64,000 nt of DNA from Bacteroidales bacterium (GTDB taxonomy: Bacteria; Bacteroidota; Bacteroidia; Bacteroidales; WCHB1-69), in assembly GCA_017535665.1 (NCBI GenBank), contig JAFXTS010000013.1:1-64000 (forward strand). The letters run 5' to 3'. Numbering within the stretch: position 1 is the first letter of the stretch; each line of letters starts with the position of its first letter. Below are positions 44,341 through 53,269 of this stretch, in pieces. A program made the translations under genes and the position numbers. The notes under the pieces were generated by a model. That model was not told the origin of the DNA, ran no database searches, and saw only the letters and a list, made by a program, of their open reading frames with translations.

Positions 44341-45405
44341 ATGAAAAACATCGCAAAAAATCTTATGTTGCTGGCCCTCGTTGCTGTGATAGCAGCCGGA
44401 TGCAACAAGAAAGATGAAAACACTACCCAAAACACTGAAAAAAGGAAGATACAGACCGTGACGCTGGCACAGGTCACCACGGAAGATGTGGACCAACTGT
44501 ACGAATATACAGCAGTAGTGCAGGCCGAAGCCACCAACAACATCGCCCCCACCATCGCCGGCAGAATCGAAGCCATCTACGTGGAAGTAGGTGATATGGT
44601 GAAGAAAGGACAGAAGCTGGTGTCGATGGATGCCACCAACGAAGCCAACCTGAAGACGCAGCTCGACAACATGGAGACCTCCTTCAAGCGCATTGACGAA
44701 CTGTACAAAGCGGGTGGCATCTCCAAGTCGGACTGGGATGCGCAGAAAGCACAGTTGGATGTGCTCCGCAGCAACTATCAGAATACCATCATCAACACCA
44801 CCTTGACCAGTCCGTTGAATGGTGTGGTGACGATGCGTAACTACGACAGCGGCGACATCTATGCGGGCAACCCCATCCTGCAGGTACAGCAGATTACGCC
44901 TGTGAAGATTCTCATCAACGTATCGGAGAGCCAGTACAAGCAGGTGAAGTTGGGCATGACGGCCGATGTCAAGATTGAAGTTTTTGAGGATGAACCATTT
45001 ACTGGCAAGGTAACCCTCCTCTACCCGACCATTGACACGCGTACCCACACTTTCCCGGTGGAAATCACCTTGGCCAATGCTAACGCCAAGATCCGTCCGG
45101 GCATGTACGCTCATGTCACCATGAACTATGGCACCGCCCACCACGTGGTCATTCCCGACCAGAGCATCATCAAGCAGCAAGGCTCCGGCGACCGATATGT
45201 ATACGTATATCAAGATGGTAAGGTCTCATATCAGAAAGTCACCCTGGGACGCCGCATGGGCGATCGCTACGAGGTGGTTTCTGGCGTAGAGGATGGAGCC
45301 TTCGTGGTAATCACCGGTCAGACCAAACTGAACAACGGCATGGAAGTGAAGGTGAAGAACCCCGAAGTGCTGTCAGCAAGCGCCGAGACAACCCCTGAAG
45401 AGTAG
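44341..45405 (+). CDS. RND/HlyD-family periplasmic adaptor lipoprotein
   Basis: This 354-residue membrane-fusion protein is lipid-anchored at Cys21 (lipobox VIAAGC). It has the biotinyl-lipoyl-like halves (TIAGRIEAIYVEVGDMVKKGQKLVSMD and NTTLTSPLNGVVTMRNYDSGDIYAGNPILQVQQ), a short helical hairpin and the beta-barrel part (VKLGMTADVKIEVFEDEPFTGKVTLLYP). Together with the preceding TolC-like gene it makes two of the three pump parts. Confidence 0.93.
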   Translation: MKNIAKNLMLLALVAVIAAGCNKKDENTTQNTEKRKIQTVTLAQVTTEDVDQLYEYTAVVQAEATNNIAPTIAGRIEAIYVEVGDMVKKGQKLVSMDATNEANLKTQLDNMETSFKRIDELYKAGGISKSDWDAQKAQLDVLRSNYQNTIINTTLTSPLNGVVTMRNYDSGDIYAGNPILQVQQITPVKILINVSESQYKQVKLGMTADVKIEVFEDEPFTGKVTLLYPTIDTRTHTFPVEITLANANAKIRPGMYAHVTMNYGTAHHVVIPDQSIIKQQGSGDRYVYVYQDGKVSYQKVTLGRRMGDRYEVVSGVEDGAFVVITGQTKLNNGMEVKVKNPEVLSASAETTPEE

Positions 45406-45504
45406 TTTCAGAAAATATTTCAAAAAAATTGAAACAAAAGTAGAAAACGGGCGTAATAATTGAAATAAAAATATAACCTTTGCAATCTCAAATCTAAAAA
45501 CACA

Positions 45505-46530
45505 ATGCGCCGTTTATCTTCTTTATTTACAAAAGAAATCGCAATTGATTTAGGGACTGCCAATACCATTATCTTGCTCAACGACCAGCTGGTAGTTGAC
45601 GAGCCTTCCATCATTGCCATCGACAAAAACACCAAACAGGTGAAGGCAGTGGGCAAGAAGGCACAGATGATGCATGGCAAAACCCACGAAGAGATTCAAA
45701 CCATCCGTCCGTTAAAAGACGGTGTGATTGCCAACTTCCAGGCCACGGAAATGATGCTCAAGGAGTTCATCAAGATGACCGGTACCAAGGGACATCTGTT
45801 CCCACCGGCACTGAAGATGGTCATCTGTATCCCCTCCGGCATCACCGAGGTAGAGAAGCGTGCCGTACGCGACTCAGCTGAGCAGGCCGGCGCCAAAGAG
45901 GTGCGACTAATCCATGAGCCTATGGCCGCAGCCATCGGTATCGGTTTGGACGTGCTGAGCGACAATGGCAACATGATCATCGACATCGGTGGCGGTACCA
46001 GCGAGGTGGCTGTCATCGCCTTAGGAGGTATCGTGACCTGCCGTTCCAGCAAAATCGCTGGCGACGAGTTCAACGACAACATCATCGACTACATGCGCCG
46101 TAAGCACAACCTCTCCATCGGAGAGCCCACTGCCGAACGTATCAAGATCAAAGTCGGCTCGGCCATCGAGGACTTGGACGATCCACCAGAAGATTACGAA
46201 GTACAGGGCCGTGACCTCGTGCAGGGGCTTCCTATCTCTGTGAAAGTCAACTACAGGGAAATCGCGCAGGCACTCGACCACTCCATCTCGGAAATCGAGA
46301 GTGCCATCAAGAGCACGCTGGAAAGCACACCGCCAGAATCGTGCGTAGATATCTACAAGAATGGTATTTACATTGCCGGTGGTGGCGCACTGCTCCGCGG
46401 TCTCGACAAGCGTATCTCGCAGATGACGCACCTGCCCGTACACATCGCGGAAAACCCGCTGAAGGCTGTTGCCCGCGGCACTGGCATCGCCCTCAAGAAT
46501 ATCGACAAGTTCCCCTTCCTGATGAAATAA
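45505..46530 (+). CDS. mreB: Rod shape-determining protein MreB
   Basis: MreB is the bacterial actin that guides lateral cell-wall synthesis. The 341-residue protein has the phosphate-1 loop IAIDLGTANTIILL (12-25), the phosphate-2 loop IDIGGGTSEVAVIALGG and the adenosine motif GGGALLRGLDKRI. It is followed directly by a strong terminator. The usual mreC, mreD, pbp2 and rodA genes do not follow, so this is a solitary copy in the window and may be one of several MreB paralogues. Confidence 0.95.
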   Translation: MRRLSSLFTKEIAIDLGTANTIILLNDQLVVDEPSIIAIDKNTKQVKAVGKKAQMMHGKTHEEIQTIRPLKDGVIANFQATEMMLKEFIKMTGTKGHLFPPALKMVICIPSGITEVEKRAVRDSAEQAGAKEVRLIHEPMAAAIGIGLDVLSDNGNMIIDIGGGTSEVAVIALGGIVTCRSSKIAGDEFNDNIIDYMRRKHNLSIGEPTAERIKIKVGSAIEDLDDPPEDYEVQGRDLVQGLPISVKVNYREIAQALDHSISEIESAIKSTLESTPPESCVDIYKNGIYIAGGGALLRGLDKRISQMTHLPVHIAENPLKAVARGTGIALKNIDKFPFLMK

Positions 46531-46550
46531 CAACACCCATTCATATCTAT

Positions 46551-46579
46551 CGGCCGCCTACAAGCGGCCTTTTTTTTTT
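46551..46579 (+). terminator. Rho-independent terminator after mreB
   Basis: A 6-bp GC-only stem (GGCCGC 46552-46557, GCGGCC 46564-46569) with a 6-nt loop is followed by ten T (46570-46579), 21 bp after the mreB stop. Confidence 0.92.
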
Positions 46580-46620
46580 GCCATCGACAAAAAACAAAAC
46601 GATTATCACCAAAAAAATCC

Positions 46621-46628
46621 TATCTTTG
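46621..46628 (+). promoter_or_regulatory. -7 box upstream of the P-loop protein gene
   Basis: TATCTTTG followed by CACC is a consensus -7 motif directly after the mreB terminator and 24 bp before the next start. No TTTG is seen at the -33 distance. Confidence 0.55.
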
Positions 46629-46651
46629 CACCCTGAAGAACAAGCGTTGAT

Positions 46652-47674
46652 ATGTCACTGATAGAAGAAGTTAGCCGATACAAATCTGTCGCCGTAGTTG
46701 GAATGGAGAAGAACACGGGGAAGACGGAATGCCTGAACTACGTGCTGCGGGGATGCAGCCGCATAGGGCATACGGTAGGCGTAACTTCCATCGGCATTGA
46801 CGGAGAGACTTGCGATCAGGTGACCCGCACCGCCAAACCGGAGATCACGCTGACCGCTGGCACGCTCTTTTCCACCTCCGAGAAGTTCTATCACACCCGC
46901 AGGCTCACCGCTGAGATAGAGAGCCTGACGGCGTGGCAGACCGCCCTCGGCCGCTTGGTAACCGCGCGGGCTGTCACCACCGGCAAGGTCATCCTCTCCG
47001 GCCCTGTGGCGACCGGACTGCTGCGCGATGTCATCGCTGAACTGCACACCCTCGGGGCTCGTACCGTTTTGGTGGACGGCGCCCTGTCGCGCAAGAGCCT
47101 CGCCTCACCAGCCATCACCGATGCCATGATATTGGCCACCGGCGCAGCACTATCGACCAACCTGCCAGAGCTGGTGCGCCAGACGCGCTTCGTTTACGAC
47201 CTGCTACAACTGCCCACCGCCGATATCCCTAACGCCACACAACTCGCCCGCATCGAGCAGGGCATCTGGGCCATTACGGAAGATGGCACGCCCGTGGATC
47301 TGGAAATCCCTTCCGCCCTTCTGCTACAACAACAGAAAGAAAGACTTTACCGACACGGCCACCGAATCTTCGTGAGCGGCGCTGTGAGCGACAAGATTCT
47401 CGAAACCCTGCGAATGCAGCCCGAAGCCAATCGTACCGAACTGATTATTAAGGATTTCACCCGCGTCTTCGCCACCCCACAAGCAGTAAGAGCCTATCTG
47501 CAAAAAGGAGGACGCATAACCGTGCTACACCAGCCCAAACTGCTGGCTATCAGTATTAACCCGTGGTCGCCCAGCGGCTACACCCTCCACTCCGACAAAC
47601 TCCGCGAAGCGCTCGCCGAAGTCATCAACGTCCCCATCGTGGATGTGCGCCAACAGAGCGAAGAGATGGAATAA
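46652..47674 (+). CDS. P-loop NTPase, possibly KamB-like aminomutase reactivase subunit
   Basis: This 340-residue cytoplasmic protein has an N-terminal Walker A GMEKNTGKT (17-25), followed by the segment HTVGVTSIGIDGETCDQVTRTAKPEITLTAGTLFST. That pattern (SIGxDGE, KPxI, GTxxxT) resembles what I recall of KamB, a helper of B12-dependent lysine 5,6-aminomutase; this is recognition by eye and not certain. VLVDGALSRKSLAS and AMILATGAAL fit a fold related to dethiobiotin-synthetase-type P-loop enzymes. No aminomutase gene is adjacent. It has its own promoter and ends 60 bp before the DUF4290 gene. Confidence 0.5.
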   Translation: MSLIEEVSRYKSVAVVGMEKNTGKTECLNYVLRGCSRIGHTVGVTSIGIDGETCDQVTRTAKPEITLTAGTLFSTSEKFYHTRRLTAEIESLTAWQTALGRLVTARAVTTGKVILSGPVATGLLRDVIAELHTLGARTVLVDGALSRKSLASPAITDAMILATGAALSTNLPELVRQTRFVYDLLQLPTADIPNATQLARIEQGIWAITEDGTPVDLEIPSALLLQQQKERLYRHGHRIFVSGAVSDKILETLRMQPEANRTELIIKDFTRVFATPQAVRAYLQKGGRITVLHQPKLLAISINPWSPSGYTLHSDKLREALAEVINVPIVDVRQQSEEME

Positions 47675-47708
47675 TTCACCAACTACCTGTCAGTTCCGAA
47701 TTAAATAG

Positions 47709-47716
47709 TATCTTTG
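47709..47716 (+). promoter_or_regulatory. -7 box upstream of the DUF4290 gene
   Basis: TATCTTTG followed by C lies 18 bp before the ATG at 47735. It overlaps the apparent earlier TTG start at 47714, which argues that 47735 is the true start. Confidence 0.6.
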
Positions 47717-47734
47717 CAACCAAATTTTTCTAAC

Positions 47735-48439
47735 ATGCCTGAATATAATACTGCTCGTAACAAATTAGAAATCAGAGAATACGGTCGCAATATCCAAAAA
47801 ATGATAGAGCAGGCCGTCACCATCGAGGACCGGCAAAAGCGCAACGAGGCCGCCAAGGCCATCATCAAAGCCATGTCGATGACCTCGCCGACTTTGGCGG
47901 CTGGTACGGTAACCAACCAGCCGGCCAACAACAATGCCCAGCCCGACCCGCAACTCCAAAAACAGAAAGAGTCGCTGGACTACTGGCAGAAGCTGTGGGA
48001 CCATCTCATCATCATCTCCAACTACCAGCTGGACATTGATTCCCCTTTCGCAAAACCGGAGAAGGAAAAAGAAACCGTACACATCTCACCCAGAAGCGAA
48101 TACAAGAAAACGGGTATCCGGGTGCGCTCGTACGGCCGTTATCTGGACCAGATGATCCAGACGGTCACCACCTACCCTGACGGACCGGAAAAACTACAGC
48201 TGACCAAAGATATCGCCAACCAGATGAAGAAACTCTACCTGACCTGGAACCGCGACACGGTAGAAGACTCCATCATCATCAACCAACTCTATGAACTGTC
48301 GGACGGCAAGCTGACCCTCCCCAAAGACTTTGTCTTCAACGCCATCACCGAACTGCCCGCCACCAACTCGGCAACTCCGGCGAAAAAGAAGAAAAAACGC
48401 AAGAAAAAACGCAAGAATACGGCTGCAGAGAGCTTATGA
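47735..48439 (+). CDS. DUF4290 domain protein
   Basis: This 234-residue cytoplasmic protein starts at MPEYNTARNKLEIREYGRNIQKMI, the typical start of the Bacteroidetes-specific DUF4290 family of unknown function. The protein is helical and charged, with a repeated region (EYKKTGIRVRSYGRYLDQMIQT) similar to the N-terminal segment. It ends in a very Lys-rich tail (KKKKKRKKKRKN). The tail may bind nucleic acid, which is inference only. It overlaps the ABC ATPase gene by 4 bp (ATGA). Confidence 0.85.
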   Translation: MPEYNTARNKLEIREYGRNIQKMIEQAVTIEDRQKRNEAAKAIIKAMSMTSPTLAAGTVTNQPANNNAQPDPQLQKQKESLDYWQKLWDHLIIISNYQLDIDSPFAKPEKEKETVHISPRSEYKKTGIRVRSYGRYLDQMIQTVTTYPDGPEKLQLTKDIANQMKKLYLTWNRDTVEDSIIINQLYELSDGKLTLPKDFVFNAITELPATNSATPAKKKKKRKKKRKNTAAESL

Positions 48440-49356
48440 ACATCATTGAAGTAGAAAACGTCACCAAAAGATTCGGGAAGCACAAGGCGTTAGACTGCCT
48501 GTCGCTCTCCATTGCCCAAGGCCGCATCTTCGGTTTGCTCGGTCCCAACGGAGCGGGCAAAACCACCTTGATACGCCTGCTCACTTGCATCAACACTGCA
48601 GACAGCGGCTCCATCTGTTTCCTTGGACATCCGCTCACCTCCGCCGACGTCTCCAATATTGGCTATCTCCCTGAAGAACGGGGACTTTACAAAAAAATGA
48701 AAGTGTCGGAACAGGCCATATATATGGCCCGTCTGCGCGGAATGTCGAAAAAAGATGCCACCGAATCGCTCCAGCAGTGGTTCCACAAACTTGGTATCGA
48801 GTCGTGGTGGGACCGCCGCGTGGAAGAGCTGTCGAAAGGTATGCAACAGAAAGTGCAGTTCATTGTGACCGTTGTGCATCGCCCCGACTTTCTCATCTTC
48901 GACGAACCCTTCTCCGGCTTCGACCCCATCAATGCGGAGCAACTGAAATCAGAAATTCTTGAACTGAAAGAAAAGGGCGCCACTATCATTCTCTCCACGC
49001 ACAACATGGCATCGGTAGAAGAGATTTGCGATGATATTGCCCTCATCAACAAAGGACAAGTCCTCATCAATGGGGCGGTCAACGAAGTGCGCCGCACTTT
49101 CCGGGAGAACCGTTTCCACATCACCTTCAGCGGACAGCCCGACATCAACGAACTACCCGAATGGATGCAGCTCCTTGCCCAAAACACCGACAACCAAACC
49201 ACCACCTTGCAACTACAACTCGCCGAAGGCCATCAGGCCAACGACCTTCTGCAACACTTCATCACCCACCACCCTATCCTCAGCTTCGGCGAAATGCTGC
49301 CCTCCATGAACGACATTTTTATCCGCACCATACAAGAACAGAACGAAAACCATTAA
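48436..49356 (+). CDS. ABC transporter ATP-binding protein (NatA-like)
   Basis: This 306-residue ABC ATPase has Walker A GPNGAGKTT (36-44), signature LSKGMQQKVQFI, Walker B FLIFDEPFSGFDP and the C-terminal extension found in NatA/YhaQ-type exporters. GYLPEERGLYKKMKV is typical of this branch. It starts within the stop of the DUF4290 gene and precedes the permease gene by 6 bp, so the two form an exporter. The substrate is unknown; NatAB exports sodium in Bacillus, but the family is broad. Confidence 0.92.
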   Translation: MNIIEVENVTKRFGKHKALDCLSLSIAQGRIFGLLGPNGAGKTTLIRLLTCINTADSGSICFLGHPLTSADVSNIGYLPEERGLYKKMKVSEQAIYMARLRGMSKKDATESLQQWFHKLGIESWWDRRVEELSKGMQQKVQFIVTVVHRPDFLIFDEPFSGFDPINAEQLKSEILELKEKGATIILSTHNMASVEEICDDIALINKGQVLINGAVNEVRRTFRENRFHITFSGQPDINELPEWMQLLAQNTDNQTTTLQLQLAEGHQANDLLQHFITHHPILSFGEMLPSMNDIFIRTIQEQNENH

Positions 49357-49362
49357 CCAGCC

Positions 49363-50673
49363 ATGAACAAAATACTGGTCATCATCTCACGCGAATTCCT
49401 CACCCGAATCAGGAAGAAATCGTTTATCATCACCACGCTGCTCATGCCTGTCATCATGGTTGTGCTGATTCTGCTTCCCGTATATCTGAGCAATCACACC
49501 GACAAGAACTGCACGGTGTATGTGTTGGATGACAACAATTATTTCATCAATAAATTCCATAACACCGCCAAGATCAAGTTCGAATACCCCAGCGGAGAAC
49601 TGGAGGGAATGAAACAAAGGTGCGTGAAGGGAGAATGTGATGCGGTACTGCACATTTTGGGCGGCACACAATCGCATCGTGCCAACCTTTTCTTCTATAA
49701 AGACCCGCCGCTAAGTCTGAAAAACGAGATTTCAGAACAGATGAACGAGGTCATCTTCGACCGCACATTACAACAGGAATTCAATGTCGATGTGCAACAC
49801 TACAAGGCCATCAAAGAGAACTCGCACAGCGACATACAGACCTTACAGATTGATGAAGACGGGCTGGCAAAAGAGAAAATGGTGGAGATGAACCGCTTTG
49901 TGGGGATCATCTGCGGCGTACTCATCTACTTCTTCGTCTTCACCTACGCCAACCAAGTGATGCGCAGTGTGATTGAAGAAAAATCCAACCGAATCATCGA
50001 AGTGATTGTCTCGTCGGTGAAGCCTTTCCCCTTCATGATGGGCAAAATTGTAGGAGTTGCCCTGACTGGGTTGACGCAGTTTGTGGCGCAGATCACCCTG
50101 ATCGTCATCATCCTATTTGTAGCAGGCAGTGTTGCCCCGCAGGTGTTCGCCGACAATTCCACCGCTGAGTTGCTTGCCCAAAACGGAGGCGGATTCGCAG
50201 GGGCCACGGTGGCTACCGACAGCAACGTCTTCACCAACATCTCGGCCTTCTACACCTTCCCGTTCAGCACCCTGATTTTCTGCTTCCTCTTCTATTTCAT
50301 CATCGGCTACCTGATGTATGCCTCCCTCTTTGCGGGCGTGGGTTCGGCCACCGACAACGAGACCGACTCGCAGCAGTTGGTGCTGCCCATCAGCATACCG
50401 CTAATCGCCTCGCTGATTGTGATTGCCAGCGGCATATCGCCACAACACGAACTCATCCGTTGGCTGTCGTTCATCCCGTTCACCTCCCCCATCGCGATGC
50501 TGTATCGCATCCCGTCGGGTGTTCCCCTCTGGGAACTCTTATTGTCGGGCGGAATATTGCTGCTGACCTTCTTGCTCTGTGTCAAATTCGCCGCCAAAAT
50601 CTACCGTATTGGATTGCTCCTTTATGGTAAAAAAGTCACTTGGCGGGAGCTGATGCGCTGGATGAAAATGTAA
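49363..50673 (+). CDS. ABC transporter permease (NatB-like)
   Basis: This 436-residue ABC-2 permease has TM1 at about 22-42 (FIITTLLMPVIMVVLILLPVYL), a periplasmic domain to about 175, then five or so TM helices. It contains EEKSNRIIEVIVSSVKPFPFMMGKIVGVA, the family's coupling segment. Its partner is the ATPase 6 bp upstream. The C-terminus ends with a short cytoplasmic Lys/Trp tail. Confidence 0.92.
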   Translation: MNKILVIISREFLTRIRKKSFIITTLLMPVIMVVLILLPVYLSNHTDKNCTVYVLDDNNYFINKFHNTAKIKFEYPSGELEGMKQRCVKGECDAVLHILGGTQSHRANLFFYKDPPLSLKNEISEQMNEVIFDRTLQQEFNVDVQHYKAIKENSHSDIQTLQIDEDGLAKEKMVEMNRFVGIICGVLIYFFVFTYANQVMRSVIEEKSNRIIEVIVSSVKPFPFMMGKIVGVALTGLTQFVAQITLIVIILFVAGSVAPQVFADNSTAELLAQNGGGFAGATVATDSNVFTNISAFYTFPFSTLIFCFLFYFIIGYLMYASLFAGVGSATDNETDSQQLVLPISIPLIASLIVIASGISPQHELIRWLSFIPFTSPIAMLYRIPSGVPLWELLLSGGILLLTFLLCVKFAAKIYRIGLLLYGKKVTWRELMRWMKM

Positions 50674-50693
50674 GGAAATTTTTTTCTGGATTT

Positions 50694-50726
50694 TTTGCAA
50701 AATATTGATTTTTTTCAGTAGTTTTG
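50694..50726 (+). promoter_or_regulatory. Bacteroidetes-type promoter of the first CHU_C surface protein
   Basis: TTTG (50694-50697), a 21-bp spacer and TAGTTTTG (50719-50726) match the -33/-7 consensus. It is 28 bp before the start codon. Confidence 0.65.
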
Positions 50727-50754
50727 CAAAATTAAAAAATCCCGAAAGAAATTA

Positions 50755-53238
50755 ATGAAAAGACACCTTCCTTTTGTACTTGTATTGTTGATTGGGGTGA
50801 TGGCGCGTGCTCAGTCGTCACTCTCGGTTAGCGTCACGGGAACGGTCAATACCGACTGTATTGGGCAGGGGTGCTATTACAACGGTCCCACGATTCTTAT
50901 CAACGAGGTGATGCTGTCGCCGTCGATGTACGACGGCTCTATGGTGGGAAGTTCGTATCACACCAGCGGTGGTGGGGAGTGGATTGAATTATACAATCCT
51001 CACAAATGCGACTCGGTAGATATCTCCTGTTATTTTTTGGGGAATAATGCCTACGACAATACCAACCAGACCGGCAACTGGGGAGGTGGTTTTGCTTTGC
51101 CTGCCGGCACGGTGATACCGCCGCAAGGCTTCTGCATGGTGCGTGGCTACCGGGCCGCCGCCGTGCCCGACAGTTTGCTGGTGCAAAACGGCGGCAACGT
51201 AGTGGAGGTGGTGATTGACGACCGCTACTGTCTGGATGCCGGCGGCGGTCGCCTATGGTTTCCCAATGCCGGCGGGTGGTTCGCCTTCTACGATGCCAAC
51301 GGTGTGCCCCAAGATGCCATCAGCTGGTGCAGCCAGAGCAACAGTTGCATGTCGTGCTATCCCTGCACGCCCGTCACCAACGACTGTGGGTTTTCAGGCG
51401 TTCTCCCCTCCTACGACCAGATTCCCGCCAGCCGCAAGACCTATATCACCTCGCTGAACCCCCAGAGCTATCTGGGAAGCTCCTTCCGCCGCATCCCTGA
51501 CGGAGGCAACTGGCAGAGCACGGGCGGCACACCCACCTACGCCACCTGCAACGATGTATGCATCGACCCGCCCGTCATCTTCTGCGCCGCCATCGCAGTG
51601 GCTACTCCCAGCGGCGGCACCCCACCCTACACCTACCTCTGGAGCGATGATTCCCAACAAATTACCGACACAGCCTTCGGCCTCTGCGCCGGCACCTACT
51701 ACGTCACCGTGACCGACGCCGACAACCAAACTGCCGTGGGCGAAGTCACCATCGTAAACTACGAGCCACCCGTATCGCACCCCGACTACATCGAGTGCCT
51801 GCACGACTCTTCCATCGTGCTGTCGGGACTTCCCGCTGGCGGCGTGTATGAAGGCGGATGGGTGGATGCCAACCACAACTTCTTCTTCCACGACTCCGCC
51901 GCCGTGTACCCCATGGCCTACACCTTCACCGACACCAACGGATGCTCCGCCACCGCCAACTTTACCATCACCGTCAACCCCGACTACGACCACTACTTCT
52001 ACGACACCATCTGCCAACGCGAACCCTACTCCGGCTACGGATTCACCGCATCTTCCACACAGACTTCCAGCATCGGAACGCAAACCTTACACAACGATTA
52101 TTCATCTATCAACCAATGCGATAGCTCCGTCACCCTCTACCTTACTGTACTTCCCAGCGAGATTTTCACCCACGACACTGCCATCTGCGAAGGAGAGGAC
52201 TTCGATGGCTTCAACTTCCAGTTAGCTGCCACAGAACTGAACATCGGGCTGAATCAAGCGCAGCAGATTTTCACCAACCAATACGGCTGCGACAGTACCG
52301 AGAACCTCAACCTCACCGTCAACCCGGTTTACGACCTGCACGTCACAGAAAATGTATGCCGAAACGAAATCTATTCTCAATACAACTTTTTGTTTTCGGC
52401 TGACACGATGGAGTTGGGTGAGCATACTTTCATCTATGAGGGAGCCAGCAGCAGTGGTTGCGACAGCACATTTACATTGATTGTCAGCATTTTACCCACC
52501 AGTGAAACTATTTTTTTCGACACCATCTGCCAACACGATACCTATCAGCAGCATAATTTTTCACTCAGCGATGAAGCAGTTGCCCATGCGGGTGACGTCG
52601 ATTTTGTGCAAAACTTGCAAAATGTGTATGGCTGCGACAGCACCGTCACCCTGCACATGGTCATCTATAGCAAGCCTCAAGTCGATTTCATCTCGAATCC
52701 TGAACGCATCATGCTGTCGGACGGAAGTCCTGTGCAGTTCATCAACCTGACCGATCTATCGGATACCTACCCGGGAGAGACCTTTACCTGGCACTGGGAT
52801 TTCGGTGATGGAGAAGAAGGTGACAGCGATGTAGATGGCATTTCACACACCTACGGCAACTGGGGCAACTTCCCTGTAACGCTCACCGTAACAGGAACGT
52901 ACGGTTGCGAGAGTGTGGTTACGCACAACGTGTACGTGGATGCCGACTTAGAATTTCCCAACATTATCACGCCCAACGGTGATGGGGTGAATGATGTATT
53001 CGCCATCGTAAATCTGAATCCCGAACTCGACAATGTACTGACCATCTACGATCGGTGGGGACAAAAGGTTTTTGAGATGAAGAATTATCGCACCTACATC
53101 AAAGAGGGAGTGTTGTACAATGCTGAGACCGGTTTTTCAGCGGAACACAACTCCGACGGGGTATATTACTACACCTTCCATTACGTTGGTTTTGTGCGAG
53201 CAGTGGAGTACCACAGCAGTCTGACCATCATTCGGTAA
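50755..53238 (+). CDS. T9SS type-B sorted surface protein with lamin-tail, Cys-repeat and PKD domains
   Basis: This is an 827-residue protein. Signal peptide 1-19. A lamin-tail-like domain (about 45-190, INEVMLSPSMYDGS with GGEWIELYNP) is followed by a SprB-like repeat (about 270-340, CAAIAVATPSGGTPPYTYLWSD). Then four repeats of about 65-75 residues (about 420-640) run from a Cys in TICQ/AICEG to 'GCDST-TL-L-V'. A PKD domain (about 645-735, WHWDFGDGE) and the CHU_C sorting domain (FPNIITPNGDGVNDVFAI to the end, with IYDRWGQKVFE) complete it. Proteins with this end are exported and surface-attached by T9SS. Confidence 0.88.
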   Translation: MKRHLPFVLVLLIGVMARAQSSLSVSVTGTVNTDCIGQGCYYNGPTILINEVMLSPSMYDGSMVGSSYHTSGGGEWIELYNPHKCDSVDISCYFLGNNAYDNTNQTGNWGGGFALPAGTVIPPQGFCMVRGYRAAAVPDSLLVQNGGNVVEVVIDDRYCLDAGGGRLWFPNAGGWFAFYDANGVPQDAISWCSQSNSCMSCYPCTPVTNDCGFSGVLPSYDQIPASRKTYITSLNPQSYLGSSFRRIPDGGNWQSTGGTPTYATCNDVCIDPPVIFCAAIAVATPSGGTPPYTYLWSDDSQQITDTAFGLCAGTYYVTVTDADNQTAVGEVTIVNYEPPVSHPDYIECLHDSSIVLSGLPAGGVYEGGWVDANHNFFFHDSAAVYPMAYTFTDTNGCSATANFTITVNPDYDHYFYDTICQREPYSGYGFTASSTQTSSIGTQTLHNDYSSINQCDSSVTLYLTVLPSEIFTHDTAICEGEDFDGFNFQLAATELNIGLNQAQQIFTNQYGCDSTENLNLTVNPVYDLHVTENVCRNEIYSQYNFLFSADTMELGEHTFIYEGASSSGCDSTFTLIVSILPTSETIFFDTICQHDTYQQHNFSLSDEAVAHAGDVDFVQNLQNVYGCDSTVTLHMVIYSKPQVDFISNPERIMLSDGSPVQFINLTDLSDTYPGETFTWHWDFGDGEEGDSDVDGISHTYGNWGNFPVTLTVTGTYGCESVVTHNVYVDADLEFPNIITPNGDGVNDVFAIVNLNPELDNVLTIYDRWGQKVFEMKNYRTYIKEGVLYNAETGFSAEHNSDGVYYYTFHYVGFVRAVEYHSSLTIIR

Positions 53239-53269
53239 CAAATTCTATTACAAGGAGATTTCAAAGTTC

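Noticed and set aside
44101-45213. Minus-strand ORF of 370 codons opposite the adaptor lipoprotein
   Set aside because: It is antisense to a complete HlyD-type gene and crosses two gene borders; composition is a shadow of the real frame.
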